Source: JALQUL01 sp964556425
Lineage (GTDB): Bacteria > Pseudomonadota > Gammaproteobacteria > Burkholderiales > Burkholderiaceae_C
Direction of reading: 5' to 3'
Assembly: GCA_964556425.1 (NCBI GenBank)
Contig: CAZKWC010000017.1
Location: 1 to 50,758 of the forward strand
DNA length: 50,758 bases
Shown in pieces: positions 26,162 through 34,929 of the stretch. Under the pieces are notes generated by a model. It saw only the letters and a list, made by a program, of their open reading frames with translations. It did no database searches and was not told the DNA's origin. The stretch's first letter is position 1; each line of letters opens with the position of its first letter. Made by a program: the position numbers and the translations under genes.

Positions 26162-26737
26162 TTATGGAATTGAATTGTTAAATAACTCAGTTAAAACAAC
26201 CAATACACTAAGCACTATTATTAACAAAATCATCATCAAAGTGGTTAATATAATTGATTTTTCGTATTGGTTTTTTATTAGAATTGGTAGACCTTTATAA
26301 AATAAATAAACTGAATAAATTGCTATGATATAAATTAAAAATGATGTACCTGGGATTACTTTTAATATTGCAACAATTAACAATGGATAAATAGAATAAT
26401 TTATTAGTTTAAATGCACTAATAAATAACACTTTTGATTCAAAAAAACCAGCTATTAGTTTTAAACCTAAAGCCAATAAAAATACAAACATAATGATGGC
26501 AATGTAATATAGTAAAGAACTAATAAGAGCCGTTATTATTGGTTTCCTATAAACCTTTTCAAACATTTCTACGCCAATTACCACGTCTAGCAGAAAAGCA
26601 CCTGCGACAGGAAAAAGTGCAAAAACAAGTAATTGATACTTAAGAATATTTTGCAAGCTTGAGGGTTCTTTTTCAATTTCCAACCAAGCCTTTTGTGGAT
26701 TAAATAACAAGTTTTTTAAGATATCTAAATTTTTCAT
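26162..26737 (-). CDS. Yip1-family integral membrane protein
   Basis: 191 residues with an N-terminal amphipathic part (LLFNPQKAWLEIEKEPSSLQNILKY) and about five strongly hydrophobic segments. This matches the Yip1-domain layout in which a short cytoplasmic head with a P..AW..I.KE pattern precedes the membrane bundle. Bacterial members have no established function. It is transcribed toward the protease gene and ends four bases from it. Its codons are very AT-rich. No partner gene is apparent. Confidence 0.7.
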   Translation of the reverse strand: MKNLDILKNLLFNPQKAWLEIEKEPSSLQNILKYQLLVFALFPVAGAFLLDVVIGVEMFEKVYRKPIITALISSLLYYIAIIMFVFLLALGLKLIAGFFESKVLFISAFKLINYSIYPLLIVAILKVIPGTSFLIYIIAIYSVYLFYKGLPILIKNQYEKSIILTTLMMILLIIVLSVLVVLTELFNNSIP

Positions 26738-26806
26738 GCTAGTTATATTTTGTACTTTAAAATAAATAATATCTAAATAAATTTTTTCACTAAAAGGATC
26801 AATTTA

Positions 26807-27451
26807 ATGTCCAAAATATGGGATATCTCACCCTTTATTGATGAACACTCTGAAGTTTTTCCTGGTGATAGTCAATTTTCACAAACTCAACATTTTCAGT
26901 TAAGTCCGCAATGCCCTGTTAATGTTCACTCTATTACTTTATCGCCTCATACTGGCGCACATGCTGATGCCCCCTTGCATTATGCCAATCATCAAGCTGC
27001 TATCGGTCATGTAGAACTAACACCTTATTTAGGCCGTTGTAGAGTCATAGAATGCATGAACAGTGGTGAATTGGTTTTACCCGAGCATATAGGACACGAA
27101 TTAAGTCAATTACCCCCCCGCATTCTTTTAAAAACTTCTGTAAAAGCTAGTCAATCTTGGCAATCTTTTTGTGCAATTGCCCCATCAACATTAGAATTAA
27201 TTCAAAAATCTATTCAGCAACAACAAAATCACCCAAATTTTTTACTCATTGGCATTGATACACCTAGCATTGACCCAAGTAATAGCTTTAATCTTCCAAG
27301 TCATCAATTTCTACTTCAAAATAATTGTCGTGTATTAGAAAATCTAGTGTTAGATGAAGTGCCCTCGGGTGATTATGAATTAATTGCTTTACCCCTTAAA
27401 TTAAGACATGCTGACGCATCACCCGTTAGAGCAATATTAAGAAGTTTATAG
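26807..27451 (+). CDS. kynB: Kynurenine formamidase (arylformamidase)
   Basis: Hydrolyses N-formylkynurenine to kynurenine and formate, the second step of tryptophan breakdown; metal-dependent cyclase family. 214 residues, normal for bacterial KynB. It begins IWDISPFIDEHSEVFPGD and has the metal-binding block SPHTGAHADAPLHY, as well as LLIGIDTPSIDP and DEVPSGDYELIALPLKL near the end. AAAGGATC lies ahead of the ATG. The other two pathway genes, kynU and kynA, follow on the same strand after 288 bases that contain a perfect AT-rich hairpin. Confidence 0.94.
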   Translation: MSKIWDISPFIDEHSEVFPGDSQFSQTQHFQLSPQCPVNVHSITLSPHTGAHADAPLHYANHQAAIGHVELTPYLGRCRVIECMNSGELVLPEHIGHELSQLPPRILLKTSVKASQSWQSFCAIAPSTLELIQKSIQQQQNHPNFLLIGIDTPSIDPSNSFNLPSHQFLLQNNCRVLENLVLDEVPSGDYELIALPLKLRHADASPVRAILRSL

Positions 27452-27467
27452 TTCCTAAACCTAGAAA

Positions 27468-27497
27468 ATGATTTTTTATCATGAAATAAAAAATCAT
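27468..27497. repeat. Perfect 12-bp inverted repeat between kynB and kynU
   Basis: ATGATTTTTTAT (27468-27479) and ATAAAAAATCAT (27486-27497) pair completely around the 6-base loop CATGAA, 17 bases past the kynB stop. There is no T-run after it on the plus strand. It may be an operator for a dimeric regulator or an RNA hairpin that tunes kynB against kynUA. Confidence 0.6.
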
Positions 27498-27739
27498 TAT
27501 GTCGTTGTTTATAAGCGACACCACACTCTTTCAAGCAGTGTTAACTTCTGTTTTTCTTTTTTAATAACCCATCAGAAGCTTGTTAAAAATCACTGCACCA
27601 ATTAATACGTATCATTTTTTATGAATTTAAGCGCAACATCAAAAGCTTTTCAAAGTTTTATTTGCCATTGATTCATACATTTTGTCGCGTTAAAAAATAA
27701 GGTGAACTTTTAATTAGCCTGATTTTCATCTATTTTTTT

Positions 27740-29026
27740 ATGACTATTAGTTTAAAAGAGTGCCAATTAATGGACTCGCAAGACACCTTGGCAGGCCTTC
27801 GTGACCTATTTGATATTCCAGAAAATATTGTTTATTTAGACGGTAACTCTTTGGGGGTTTTGCCAAAAGCAACCCTTAACCGTGTTACTGATGTGGTGAA
27901 AAATGAATGGGGACAAGGCTTAATTAGAAGTTGGAATAGTGCAGGTTGGTTTGCCTCGCCACAACGAGTTGGAAATAAGATTGCAAAGTTAGTAGGTGCT
28001 CATGAAAACGAATTAGTCGCCACCGACAGCACAAGTATTAACTTATACAAAGTTTTGTTTGCCGCCATTCAAAAAGCTAAAACTAGTCCTCATTCTGCAG
28101 AACATCGTTATGTGTTAAGTGAAAAAAGCAATTTCCCAACCGACCTTTATATTGCGCAATCTTTGTGTGCCCAATTTGGTTTAGAGCTGAAATTAGTGCA
28201 TTGGAATGATGTTCAAGCACATTTAAATTCCGAGGTCGCTGTACTGATGTTAACTCACGTTAATTACCGAACAGGCGCTATGTATGACATGGCCTCTATG
28301 ACAGAAAAAGCCCACTCCGTTGGGGCCTTAGCTGTGTGGGATTTAGCCCATAGTGCAGGTGCTGTGCCGGTTGATTTAAATGCAGCTAAAGCAGATTATG
28401 CAGTGGGATGTGGGTATAAATATTTAAATGGTGGCCCTGGAGCACCGGCTTTTGTATGGGTTAACTCCTCACATGCCAGCGAGTTCCACCAACCCTTAGC
28501 AGGTTGGTGGGGTCATGCTGCTCCATTTCAATTTACTACTCAATATGAACCGGCTGCTGGTGTCTCTCGTTATTTGTGCGGTACGCAAGCCATTATTAAT
28601 ATGTCAGCTCTAGAGGTAGGATTAGAGGCTTTTGAAGCAGCACAAGCTTTAGGTGGAATGGATGCACTTCGGAAAAAGTCATTGGCTTTAACTGATTTAT
28701 TTATTCAATTGGTGAATGAGCGTTGTGCTGGATTTGCTTTGGGCATTGCCACTCCTTTAGAGCATTCTAAGCGTGGCTCTCAAGTGTGTTTAAGTCGTGA
28801 AACAGGCGCTTATGCAATTGTTCAAGCACTTATTGCTAGGGGTGTGATTGGTGACTTTAGAGCTGGTGGAGCCAGCACGGGAGAACCTGACATCTTAAGA
28901 TTTGGTTTTACTCCTTTATATATTGGTTTTGTTGATGTTTGGAATGCCGTTGAACAACTCAAACAAGTGCTTGAAACCAATGAGTGGCAAGCTGAGCAAT
29001 TTAAACAAGCTCATGCAGTGACCTAA
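27740..29026 (+). CDS. kynU: Kynureninase
   Basis: PLP-dependent cleavage of kynurenine to anthranilate and alanine, cytosolic. 428 residues with VYLDGNSLGVLPK near the N-terminus, the Asp/His region WDLAHSAGAVPVDL, and the Schiff-base Lys227 in GCGYKYLNGGPGAP. That is the same number as in the Pseudomonas enzyme. The start at 27740 has a weak ribosome binding site. An ATG ten codons later is possible, but the longer form fits the family's N-terminal length. kynA follows after nine bases. Placement next to kynA and kynB means tryptophan is degraded by the anthranilate route. Confidence 0.95.
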   Translation: MTISLKECQLMDSQDTLAGLRDLFDIPENIVYLDGNSLGVLPKATLNRVTDVVKNEWGQGLIRSWNSAGWFASPQRVGNKIAKLVGAHENELVATDSTSINLYKVLFAAIQKAKTSPHSAEHRYVLSEKSNFPTDLYIAQSLCAQFGLELKLVHWNDVQAHLNSEVAVLMLTHVNYRTGAMYDMASMTEKAHSVGALAVWDLAHSAGAVPVDLNAAKADYAVGCGYKYLNGGPGAPAFVWVNSSHASEFHQPLAGWWGHAAPFQFTTQYEPAAGVSRYLCGTQAIINMSALEVGLEAFEAAQALGGMDALRKKSLALTDLFIQLVNERCAGFALGIATPLEHSKRGSQVCLSRETGAYAIVQALIARGVIGDFRAGGASTGEPDILRFGFTPLYIGFVDVWNAVEQLKQVLETNEWQAEQFKQAHAVT

Positions 29027-29035
29027 GGAGACCCA

Positions 29036-29893
29036 ATGGAAAACATAAGCACTGACAGCGCCACACAAAAAATTGTTGTAGAGGAAAAGGCCCAACTCGA
29101 TTTTTCAAGCTCCATGAGTTATGGCGACTACTTACAGCTAGATCAATTATTAAGTGCACAAAAACCATTGTCGCCCGATCACAATGAGTTATTGTTTATT
29201 ATTCAACATCAAACCAGTGAGTTGTGGATGAAGCTCATGGTGCATGAGTTGACTGCTGCGATTGAAAACATTACTCAAGAAAATTTAGGCGAAGGTTTTA
29301 AGAAGTTATCTAGGGTCAGCAAGATCATGGAGCAACTAGTTCATGCATGGGATGTTTTGGCGACCATGACCCCCCCTGAATACAGCGCTATAAGACCTTA
29401 TTTAGCCAACAGCAGTGGTTTCCAAAGTGCTCAGTACCGATGCATAGAGTTTTCACTTGGAAATAAAAATGCAGCCATGTTAAAGCCGCATGCTCATCAT
29501 CCTGACCGCCTTGCAATGGTAGAAAAAGCCTATCAAGCACCTTCTCTTTATGACCGCAGTTTGCAGTTATTAGCCAAGCGTGGAATTGCAGTACCCGATG
29601 CCTACTTAGAGCGTGATTGGACACAAGCTTACGTGGCTCATCCCGAAGTAGAAAATGCTTGGCTTACCGTCTATAGAAATCCAAAGCAATACTTTGACCT
29701 TTACCAGCTAGGTGAAGAACTCACCGATTTAGAAGATGCTTTTAGGCTGTGGCGCTTTAGACATGTCACAACCGTTGAAAGGGTTATTGGTTTTAAACGA
29801 GGCAGTGGTGGCACAAGTGGTGTGAATTACCTGCGTAAAATGTTAGATATTGTATTGTTTCCAGAAATATGGAGCTTGCGCACCAATCTTTAA
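29036..29893 (+). CDS. kynA: Tryptophan 2,3-dioxygenase
   Basis: Heme enzyme that opens the indole ring of tryptophan to N-formylkynurenine, the committing step of the pathway. 285 residues, usual for proteobacterial TDO. It shows MSYGDYLQLDQLL, FIIQHQTSELWMKL with the distal His58, FQSAQYRCIEFSLGNK, and FRHVTTVERVIGFKRGSGGTSG with the heme-ligand His243. A strong AAGGAG precedes the ATG, so it should be translated more efficiently than kynU. It is the last gene of the kynB, kynU, kynA run; no kyn regulator is in the window. Confidence 0.96.
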   Translation: MENISTDSATQKIVVEEKAQLDFSSSMSYGDYLQLDQLLSAQKPLSPDHNELLFIIQHQTSELWMKLMVHELTAAIENITQENLGEGFKKLSRVSKIMEQLVHAWDVLATMTPPEYSAIRPYLANSSGFQSAQYRCIEFSLGNKNAAMLKPHAHHPDRLAMVEKAYQAPSLYDRSLQLLAKRGIAVPDAYLERDWTQAYVAHPEVENAWLTVYRNPKQYFDLYQLGEELTDLEDAFRLWRFRHVTTVERVIGFKRGSGGTSGVNYLRKMLDIVLFPEIWSLRTNL

Positions 29894-29970
29894 CATTGCA
29901 TTAAGAATAGAGTTTTAAAATAGAGCCATAAATTCTCAATCTCTTTTGGGAATATGTTTTTGAAAAATTT

Positions 29971-30918
29971 ATGGCTCTACCTACTATTGATATTAACCCT
30001 GAAGATGATGCAATCACTGTCCAACAACGGATAAGTGCCACTCAACGTTCTACTTGGACTAGTGTGGTGGTTAATATTTTTCTCACTATTATTCAAATCA
30101 TTACGGGTATATTTGCCCAATCACAGGCTTTAATCGCAGACGGAATTCATTCTATGTCTGATTTAATAGCCGATTTTGTGGTCTTATTTGCTAGCCACCA
30201 TGGTCAAAAAGATGCAGATGAAGATCACCCCTATGGTCATTACCGATATGAAACCGCCGCCACTTTTATATTGGGTGGACTTTTATTGGCGGTAGGTATA
30301 GGCATGCTTTGGAGTGCTGGGAACAAATTATTAAACCCATCAGCTATTGCCCCTGTACACATTATTGCTTTATGGGTTGCTCTTATTACTTTGTTTGCTA
30401 AAGAGTTTTTGTTTAGGTATATGCTAAAAATAGCAAAAAGTGTGAAATCAAGTATGTTGGTGGCCAACGCTTGGCACGCAAGGTCTGATGCGGCTTCCTC
30501 TTTAGTGGTGGCATTGGGCATTGTGGGTAACTTGTTAGGCTATGCTATTTTTGATCCCATTGCAGCCTTAATTGTTGGCTTAATGGTGATGAGAATGGGT
30601 TGGTCATTTAGCTGGGATGCCTTACATGACTTAATGGACAGAGGTGCTGATGATTTAGAGGTAAAAGCTATACAGCAGACCTTATTAAATGCACCTGGTG
30701 TTGAAGATGTTCATGATGTTAGAACAAGAAAAATGGGAGACATGCTGATAGTAGATGCCCATATCGAAGTGAAAGCAGATATTACTGTGGAGGAAGGTCA
30801 CAATATTGCGGTTGAAGCTAGACGCCAAGTTTTACAACGTCACCGGGTTTTGAATTTAATGACACACATTGACCCTTGGAAACGACCAGATTTAGATCAC
30901 GCTCCGATAAAGTCCTAA
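29971..30918 (+). CDS. Cation diffusion facilitator family transporter
   Basis: Inner-membrane divalent metal/proton antiporter, 315 residues with about six membrane spans and a C-terminal cytoplasmic ferredoxin-like domain (from about residue 220). Metal-site residues are in HSMSDLIADF (segment 2) and HARSDAASSLVV (segment 5). The loop DEDHPYGHYRYET is the CDF signature. The segment 2 HxxxD and segment 5 HxxxD pattern suggests zinc or iron rather than manganese, which usually uses DxxxD. It lies 77 bases after kynA and may be read with it, though no functional link is known. Confidence 0.9.
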   Translation: MALPTIDINPEDDAITVQQRISATQRSTWTSVVVNIFLTIIQIITGIFAQSQALIADGIHSMSDLIADFVVLFASHHGQKDADEDHPYGHYRYETAATFILGGLLLAVGIGMLWSAGNKLLNPSAIAPVHIIALWVALITLFAKEFLFRYMLKIAKSVKSSMLVANAWHARSDAASSLVVALGIVGNLLGYAIFDPIAALIVGLMVMRMGWSFSWDALHDLMDRGADDLEVKAIQQTLLNAPGVEDVHDVRTRKMGDMLIVDAHIEVKADITVEEGHNIAVEARRQVLQRHRVLNLMTHIDPWKRPDLDHAPIKS

Positions 30919-31058
30919 ACTGCTTATACGTCATTATCCACAACTGTTTTTAAATACAGTTAATTTAAAATAAAAGACTTAATTATCAGCAATTTAATCT
31001 TAGAAACTGAAACTTAGTTCAAAAACTTTATAAATGACTTGCTATTTTATTAATACTG

Positions 31059-31064
31059 TATAAA
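31059..31064 (+). promoter_or_regulatory. Candidate -10 box upstream of the 98-residue ORF
   Basis: TATAAA lies about 35 bases upstream of a strong AAGGAGG ribosome binding site. A -35 match is not clear: TGACTT falls at 18-base spacing. Tentative. Confidence 0.3.
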
Positions 31065-31099
31065 ATAACACCATAGAGTTTTACAAAAAGGAGGCTCTT

Positions 31100-31396
31100 A
31101 TGTTAACTTTGGTACAAAATAAAGCGAGTCCTTCCATGACGGCAACGGGTAATTACACAGTTTGGACTATTTCCGAAATTGATGTGCATGAAAACATGGT
31201 GGTCTTAAGCAATAGCAATAATGCTGTATTACGCCGTTTTTCAGCCCCAAGTAAAATTATTTCTGCCCAAATTAACGGTTTAGACCTTATCATGCAAACC
31301 GTTGACGGCTATGAATGGACGATTCAAATTCCGACTGGTGCACGAAGAAGGCTAGCTACACGTACACCAAGTAAACAAAAATTTCGTTTTATCTAA
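31100..31396 (+). CDS. Hypothetical protein, 98 residues, strong translation signal
   Basis: AAAGGAGG eight bases before the ATG is one of the best ribosome binding sites in the window, so this is very likely expressed. The product alternates short beta-like stretches (NYTVWTISEIDV, MVVLSNSNNAVLRRF, IISAQINGLDLIMQ, YEWTIQIPTG) and ends in a basic tail with four arginines and two lysines. It may be a small beta barrel that binds nucleic acid, but that is a guess. No signal peptide, no family recognised. It converges with the gene at 31400, three bases apart. Confidence 0.75.
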   Translation: MLTLVQNKASPSMTATGNYTVWTISEIDVHENMVVLSNSNNAVLRRFSAPSKIISAQINGLDLIMQTVDGYEWTIQIPTGARRRLATRTPSKQKFRFI

Positions 31397-31399
31397 ATA

Positions 31400-31948
31400 T
31401 TAATCCGCTCGTTCTTGGGCTAATACTTCAAAAATCCTATTGGCTTGTAATGCGTCATCTTGCTGTATTTCATCTTTAAAAATCACAGCATCCATATTAA
31501 TTTGTAATACAGCAATAGGATTTTCTGTTCCCTCACCATTTAAATAGGGAATAATCATGACACAATCATCTGATTCAATATCTTTAAATTGTGCAATTTC
31601 GCTAATCACATATAAAGCAGTCACCATTTCATAAATATTATCTGAGAACTCTAATAATGCAAATGTCCAAGTTTGTGACATTTCATCATAATGATTAATA
31701 TACGGTTCTTGTGCCACATTATTTTGTTCATCACAATAACTTTTAAGCCAATTCATTACCAATAATTCTTGGCTGCAGTTATCTTCAATATCATCTAAAT
31801 AAACTTCAACACCCTCATAGCGCTGTTGATCTAACCAAGCGCTTAATCCTGGTAGTTCTATTGGGGAGGCAGTGGTATGCGTTAAATACGATTGCAATGC
31901 TTGTTTTGAAAGCTTAATTTTGAAATAAAGTTGTGAAATATCAGACAT
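31400..31948 (-). CDS. Hypothetical acidic protein, 182 residues
   Basis: I do not recognise this protein. It is strongly acidic (for example YLDDIEDNCSQE, FKDIESDDCVMIIPYLNGEGTE) and has no signal peptide or membrane span, so it is probably cytosolic. Alternating helix and strand predictions by eye suggest one compact alpha/beta domain. It is transcribed toward the 98-residue gene and ends three bases from it. The codons are as AT-rich as the neighbours, with no sign of transfer. Confidence 0.7.
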   Translation of the reverse strand: MSDISQLYFKIKLSKQALQSYLTHTTASPIELPGLSAWLDQQRYEGVEVYLDDIEDNCSQELLVMNWLKSYCDEQNNVAQEPYINHYDEMSQTWTFALLEFSDNIYEMVTALYVISEIAQFKDIESDDCVMIIPYLNGEGTENPIAVLQINMDAVIFKDEIQQDDALQANRIFEVLAQERAD

Positions 31949-32052
31949 TTGAAATTAATTTTTAATATAGTAATCAATATAAATTGTTTTATGGCTTTGT
32001 AGTGGCTGTTACGATCTCATTCTACAAAAAGCACATGTTTATGAACTATTTT

Positions 32053-32268
32053 CTAATAATGGGGAGGTAGTTCAATTTTTGCAATACTATTTTCTTGTTT
32101 ATTATCGGAATTATCTTGTTGCCTTAAATATTTAACTTCTTTTATTAATAAATCAATTTGTGTTTGTTGGTGAATAACGACCACATCTAATTTATCAACT
32201 ATATCTTCTAAATAAGAACATTTTATTTGTAGTTCTTCAATTTGTTCTTGTAAATATTGATTTGACAT
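32053..32268 (-). CDS. slyX: SlyX family protein
   Basis: A small coiled-coil protein of 71 residues whose role is not established. The heptad-like pattern runs from EQIEELQIKCSYLEDIVDKL through QTQIDLLIKEVKYLRQQ. The C-terminus IELPPHY is the SlyX hallmark. The ATG follows directly on the hyi stop, with a GGAT-containing sequence inside the end of hyi as ribosome binding site, so the two are translationally coupled. Function cannot be inferred from hyi. Confidence 0.85.
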   Translation of the reverse strand: MSNQYLQEQIEELQIKCSYLEDIVDKLDVVVIHQQTQIDLLIKEVKYLRQQDNSDNKQENSIAKIELPPHY

Positions 32269-33042
32269 TTAATATTTATCCTTTAACCAATTAAAAGTAT
32301 TTTCTGTTAATTGCGAAGGTATATATTCAGCAGCTAAATACTGATCATAACCCAACTCTTTAATTTTATTAAATATAAATCCCCAATTAAGCTCCCCTGT
32401 GCCAGGTTCATGACGTCCAGGATTATCGGCAAATTGGATATGACCTATTTGATGTATGTTTTTCCGAATAGTCTCTACTATATTGCCTTCACTTTTTTGG
32501 GCATGATAAATATCGTACTGAACTTTTAAGTTTTCAATGTTTAAGTCTTGTACCAGTTGAAACGCTTGACTAGGCTTTGATAAATAAAATCCTGGTATAT
32601 CGATTGTGTTGATCGGTTCAATTAAAAGCTCTATGTCGAATGGTTTTAATTGCTTGGCCGCTATGATTAAATTCTCACAAAAGATTTCTTGGGTTTTTTC
32701 ATCTGTGCTATTTTTTGCTTGAATACCTGATAAACAATTTAACTTCTTCACTCCTAGGGCATTTGCATATTCAATTGCCATTTCTAGGCCTTCTAAGAAC
32801 TCTTGCTGGCGTTCCTTTTGACAAGCTATCCCCCTATCCCCTGCTTGCCAGTTTCCCGCTGGTAGATTGTGTAAGACCAGTTGTAGTTTTTGTTCGTTTA
32901 TCTCGTTCTTCAATTGATCAATACTTAAGCTATAGGGAAACTGTACTTCAACCAATTGAAAGCCATTTTCTTTTGCTAATTGAAAACGTTTAATCAGCTC
33001 GACTTCTGTGAACAACATCGATAAGTTGGCAGCAAATTTCAT
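32269..33042 (-). CDS. hyi: Hydroxypyruvate isomerase
   Basis: Interconverts hydroxypyruvate and tartronate semialdehyde; TIM-barrel fold, cytosolic. 257 residues, one shorter than E. coli Hyi. Glu142 (LLIEPINTID) and Glu239 (LAAEYIPS) match the two catalytic glutamates. LHNLPAGNWQAGDRGIAC, VQYDIYHAQ and QFADNPGRHEPGTGELN are also typical. Glyoxylate carboligase and tartronate semialdehyde reductase, its usual partners, are not adjacent, so it may serve another route from hydroxypyruvate. slyX follows with no spacer; the gene to the right (33381) is divergent. Confidence 0.9.
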   Translation of the reverse strand: MKFAANLSMLFTEVELIKRFQLAKENGFQLVEVQFPYSLSIDQLKNEINEQKLQLVLHNLPAGNWQAGDRGIACQKERQQEFLEGLEMAIEYANALGVKKLNCLSGIQAKNSTDEKTQEIFCENLIIAAKQLKPFDIELLIEPINTIDIPGFYLSKPSQAFQLVQDLNIENLKVQYDIYHAQKSEGNIVETIRKNIHQIGHIQFADNPGRHEPGTGELNWGFIFNKIKELGYDQYLAAEYIPSQLTENTFNWLKDKY

Positions 33043-33380
33043 AATTCGTTGAAAAGTTGGTTTTAAAAGTTATTCTTTCTTATTTACTGTTCTTTTTTAT
33101 ATAAAAAAATAGTAGTAGTAATAAGCAATTTTAGAAATGTGGATAAGCTATTTTTGTTAAATAAAATCAAATACTTATGTTTAATTTAAACCTGTGGTTA
33201 AGTGTCATAAATAAGTCACAACAAGTTTTAACAAAGCTATCTTTGTATTTTAGGTTGTTTGTAACTTCTTGTTTTTAGCTTTTTTATACACAGGGTTGTG
33301 CCCTTAATATTACTAAGTTATTCAAGGGTAGTTGAAAGATAATTTGAATTGCTAGCGTTTCATCTTTAGAATCTATTGTT
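33043..33380. other. AT-rich divergent intergenic region with DnaA-box-like sites
   Basis: 338 bases with no gene. TGTGGATAA, a perfect DnaA box in reverse, is at 33138-33146. TTATACACA, which fits the looser box consensus, is at 33284-33292. TGTGGTTAA at 33193-33201 is a poorer match. A-T-rich runs and an AGTAGTAGTAATA stretch lie at the left end. It must also hold the promoters of hyi and the FAD oxidase gene. Confidence 0.45.
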
Positions 33381-34781
33381 ATGAACTCACCAATACCCCA
33401 CCCCATTACCACCGTATCTTCTGACTGTATAGCCGCTTTTCAAAATCGATTTGGCGCACAGTTTTCTGTGGCTATGGCGCTTAGGGAACAACACGGCCGA
33501 GATGAGTCGGCATTTTCTGTTCCCCCGCCAGAGGCCGTTTTGTTTGCACAATCGACCCAAGACGTGAGTGATGCCTTAGCCTTGGCCGATCAATTTAATT
33601 GGCCGGTTATTGCCTTTGGAGTGGGCTCATCATTAGAAGGTCATTTATTAGCGGTAAAAGGTGGTTTAAGCCTTGATGTCAGCCGTATGAATCAGATACT
33701 GGCAATTAATCCAGAAGATTTAACCGTAACGGTACAGCCTGGTGTCACTAGGCATCAGTTAAATGACTTTATTAAAAGTGAGGGTTTGTTTTTTCCAATT
33801 GACCCAGGTGCCAATGCCACCTTAGGCGGAATGTGTGCCACTAGAGCGAGTGGAACCAATGCGGTGCGTTATGGCACCATGCGTGAGAATGTTTTAGCCC
33901 TAGAAGTGGTTTTAGCGACTGGTGAAATCATTAGAACCGGCACAAAAGCGAAAAAAAGTAGTGCAGGATACGATTTAACTCGTTTAATGGTAGGTAGTGA
34001 AGGAACTTTGGGTGTAATGACTGAAATCACCCTCAAGGTCTATCCGCTTCCAGAGGCAATTAATGCTGCAGTTTGTTTATTTCCAAGCTTATCGGATGCG
34101 GTTAATACGACTATAGCCTTAATTCAAATGGGTGTACCTATCGCCCGTTGTGAGTTACTGGATAAAAATACAGTAAAAATAGTGAATAAACACTCACATC
34201 TCAATTTGCCCGATGGTGATATGTTGTTAATGGAGTTTCATGGCTCCCCTACTTCGGTACAAGAGCAAATTGAATTGGTGCAAGAAATAGCCAATCAATA
34301 TTCAGCTATTTCATTTCAGTGGGCCTCTACCCCAGAAGAAAGAACTAAACTTTGGACGGCTAGGCATAATGCCTATTTTGCAGGAGTTCAATCACGTCCT
34401 GGTTGCAGGGTTATCACCACTGATTGCTGCGTACCTATTTCTAAGTTAGCAGACGCCTTGTTAATTTCTGTCGAAGAAGCTCAACTTTCCGAAATTCCCT
34501 ATTTTTTAGTAGGCCATGTGGGTGATGGTAATTTCCATTTGGGTTATTTAATTGACCCTAATGATGATGACGAAAGAGCTCGTGCAGAAGTTTTAAATCA
34601 CAAGGTGGTTACTCGTGCCCTGAGTTTAGGTGGTACTTGCACAGGAGAGCATGGCATTGGCCTGCATAAAATGGATTTTTTAAAGTCCGAGACCGGATTG
34701 GGTGCGGTTAATGTAATGCGATTAATTAAAAATGCCTTAGACCCTAAAAATATTCTTAACCCAGGTAAGATTTTTAATTAG
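33381..34781 (+). CDS. FAD-linked oxidase of the GlcD / D-lactate dehydrogenase family
   Basis: A flavoprotein that oxidises a D-2-hydroxyacid such as glycolate or D-lactate and passes electrons to the respiratory chain. 466 residues. The N-terminal FAD-binding (PCMH-type) domain has VIAFGVGSSLEGHLLAVKGG, IDPGANATLGGMCATRASGTN and GYDLTRLMVGSEGTLGV. The C-terminal domain has GHVGDGNFH and GGTCTGEHGIGLHK, which carry substrate and metal ligands. It lacks adjacent glcE/glcF, so a single-subunit D-lactate dehydrogenase (cytochrome type, Dld-like) is more likely than glycolate oxidase. It ends before a strong terminator. Confidence 0.88.
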   Translation: MNSPIPHPITTVSSDCIAAFQNRFGAQFSVAMALREQHGRDESAFSVPPPEAVLFAQSTQDVSDALALADQFNWPVIAFGVGSSLEGHLLAVKGGLSLDVSRMNQILAINPEDLTVTVQPGVTRHQLNDFIKSEGLFFPIDPGANATLGGMCATRASGTNAVRYGTMRENVLALEVVLATGEIIRTGTKAKKSSAGYDLTRLMVGSEGTLGVMTEITLKVYPLPEAINAAVCLFPSLSDAVNTTIALIQMGVPIARCELLDKNTVKIVNKHSHLNLPDGDMLLMEFHGSPTSVQEQIELVQEIANQYSAISFQWASTPEERTKLWTARHNAYFAGVQSRPGCRVITTDCCVPISKLADALLISVEEAQLSEIPYFLVGHVGDGNFHLGYLIDPNDDDERARAEVLNHKVVTRALSLGGTCTGEHGIGLHKMDFLKSETGLGAVNVMRLIKNALDPKNILNPGKIFN

Positions 34782-34834
34782 TTATGAGGGATTGTTGCTG
34801 GCATTGGTTTGCCGATTAACTCTGGCAAATTGAC

Positions 34835-34866
34835 AAGGGCTTGGATTTCTACCAAGCCCTTTTTTA
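34835..34866 (+). terminator. Rho-independent terminator of the FAD oxidase gene
   Basis: AAGGGCTTGG (34835-34844), a 7-base loop, CCAAGCCCTT (34852-34861) and a run of T. A perfect 10-bp stem with a T-tail, 53 bases past the stop codon; the clearest terminator in the window. Confidence 0.92.
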
Positions 34867-34929
34867 AGTTTTTGCTAATTGCGTGATGACTAGAGTAATA
34901 CCAAGCCAAGTCACTTAAAGCCACTTTTA

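Noticed and set aside
33110..33125. AGTAGTAGTAATA run as a functional microsatellite
   Set aside because: Only three to four imperfect units in AT-rich DNA; expected by chance.
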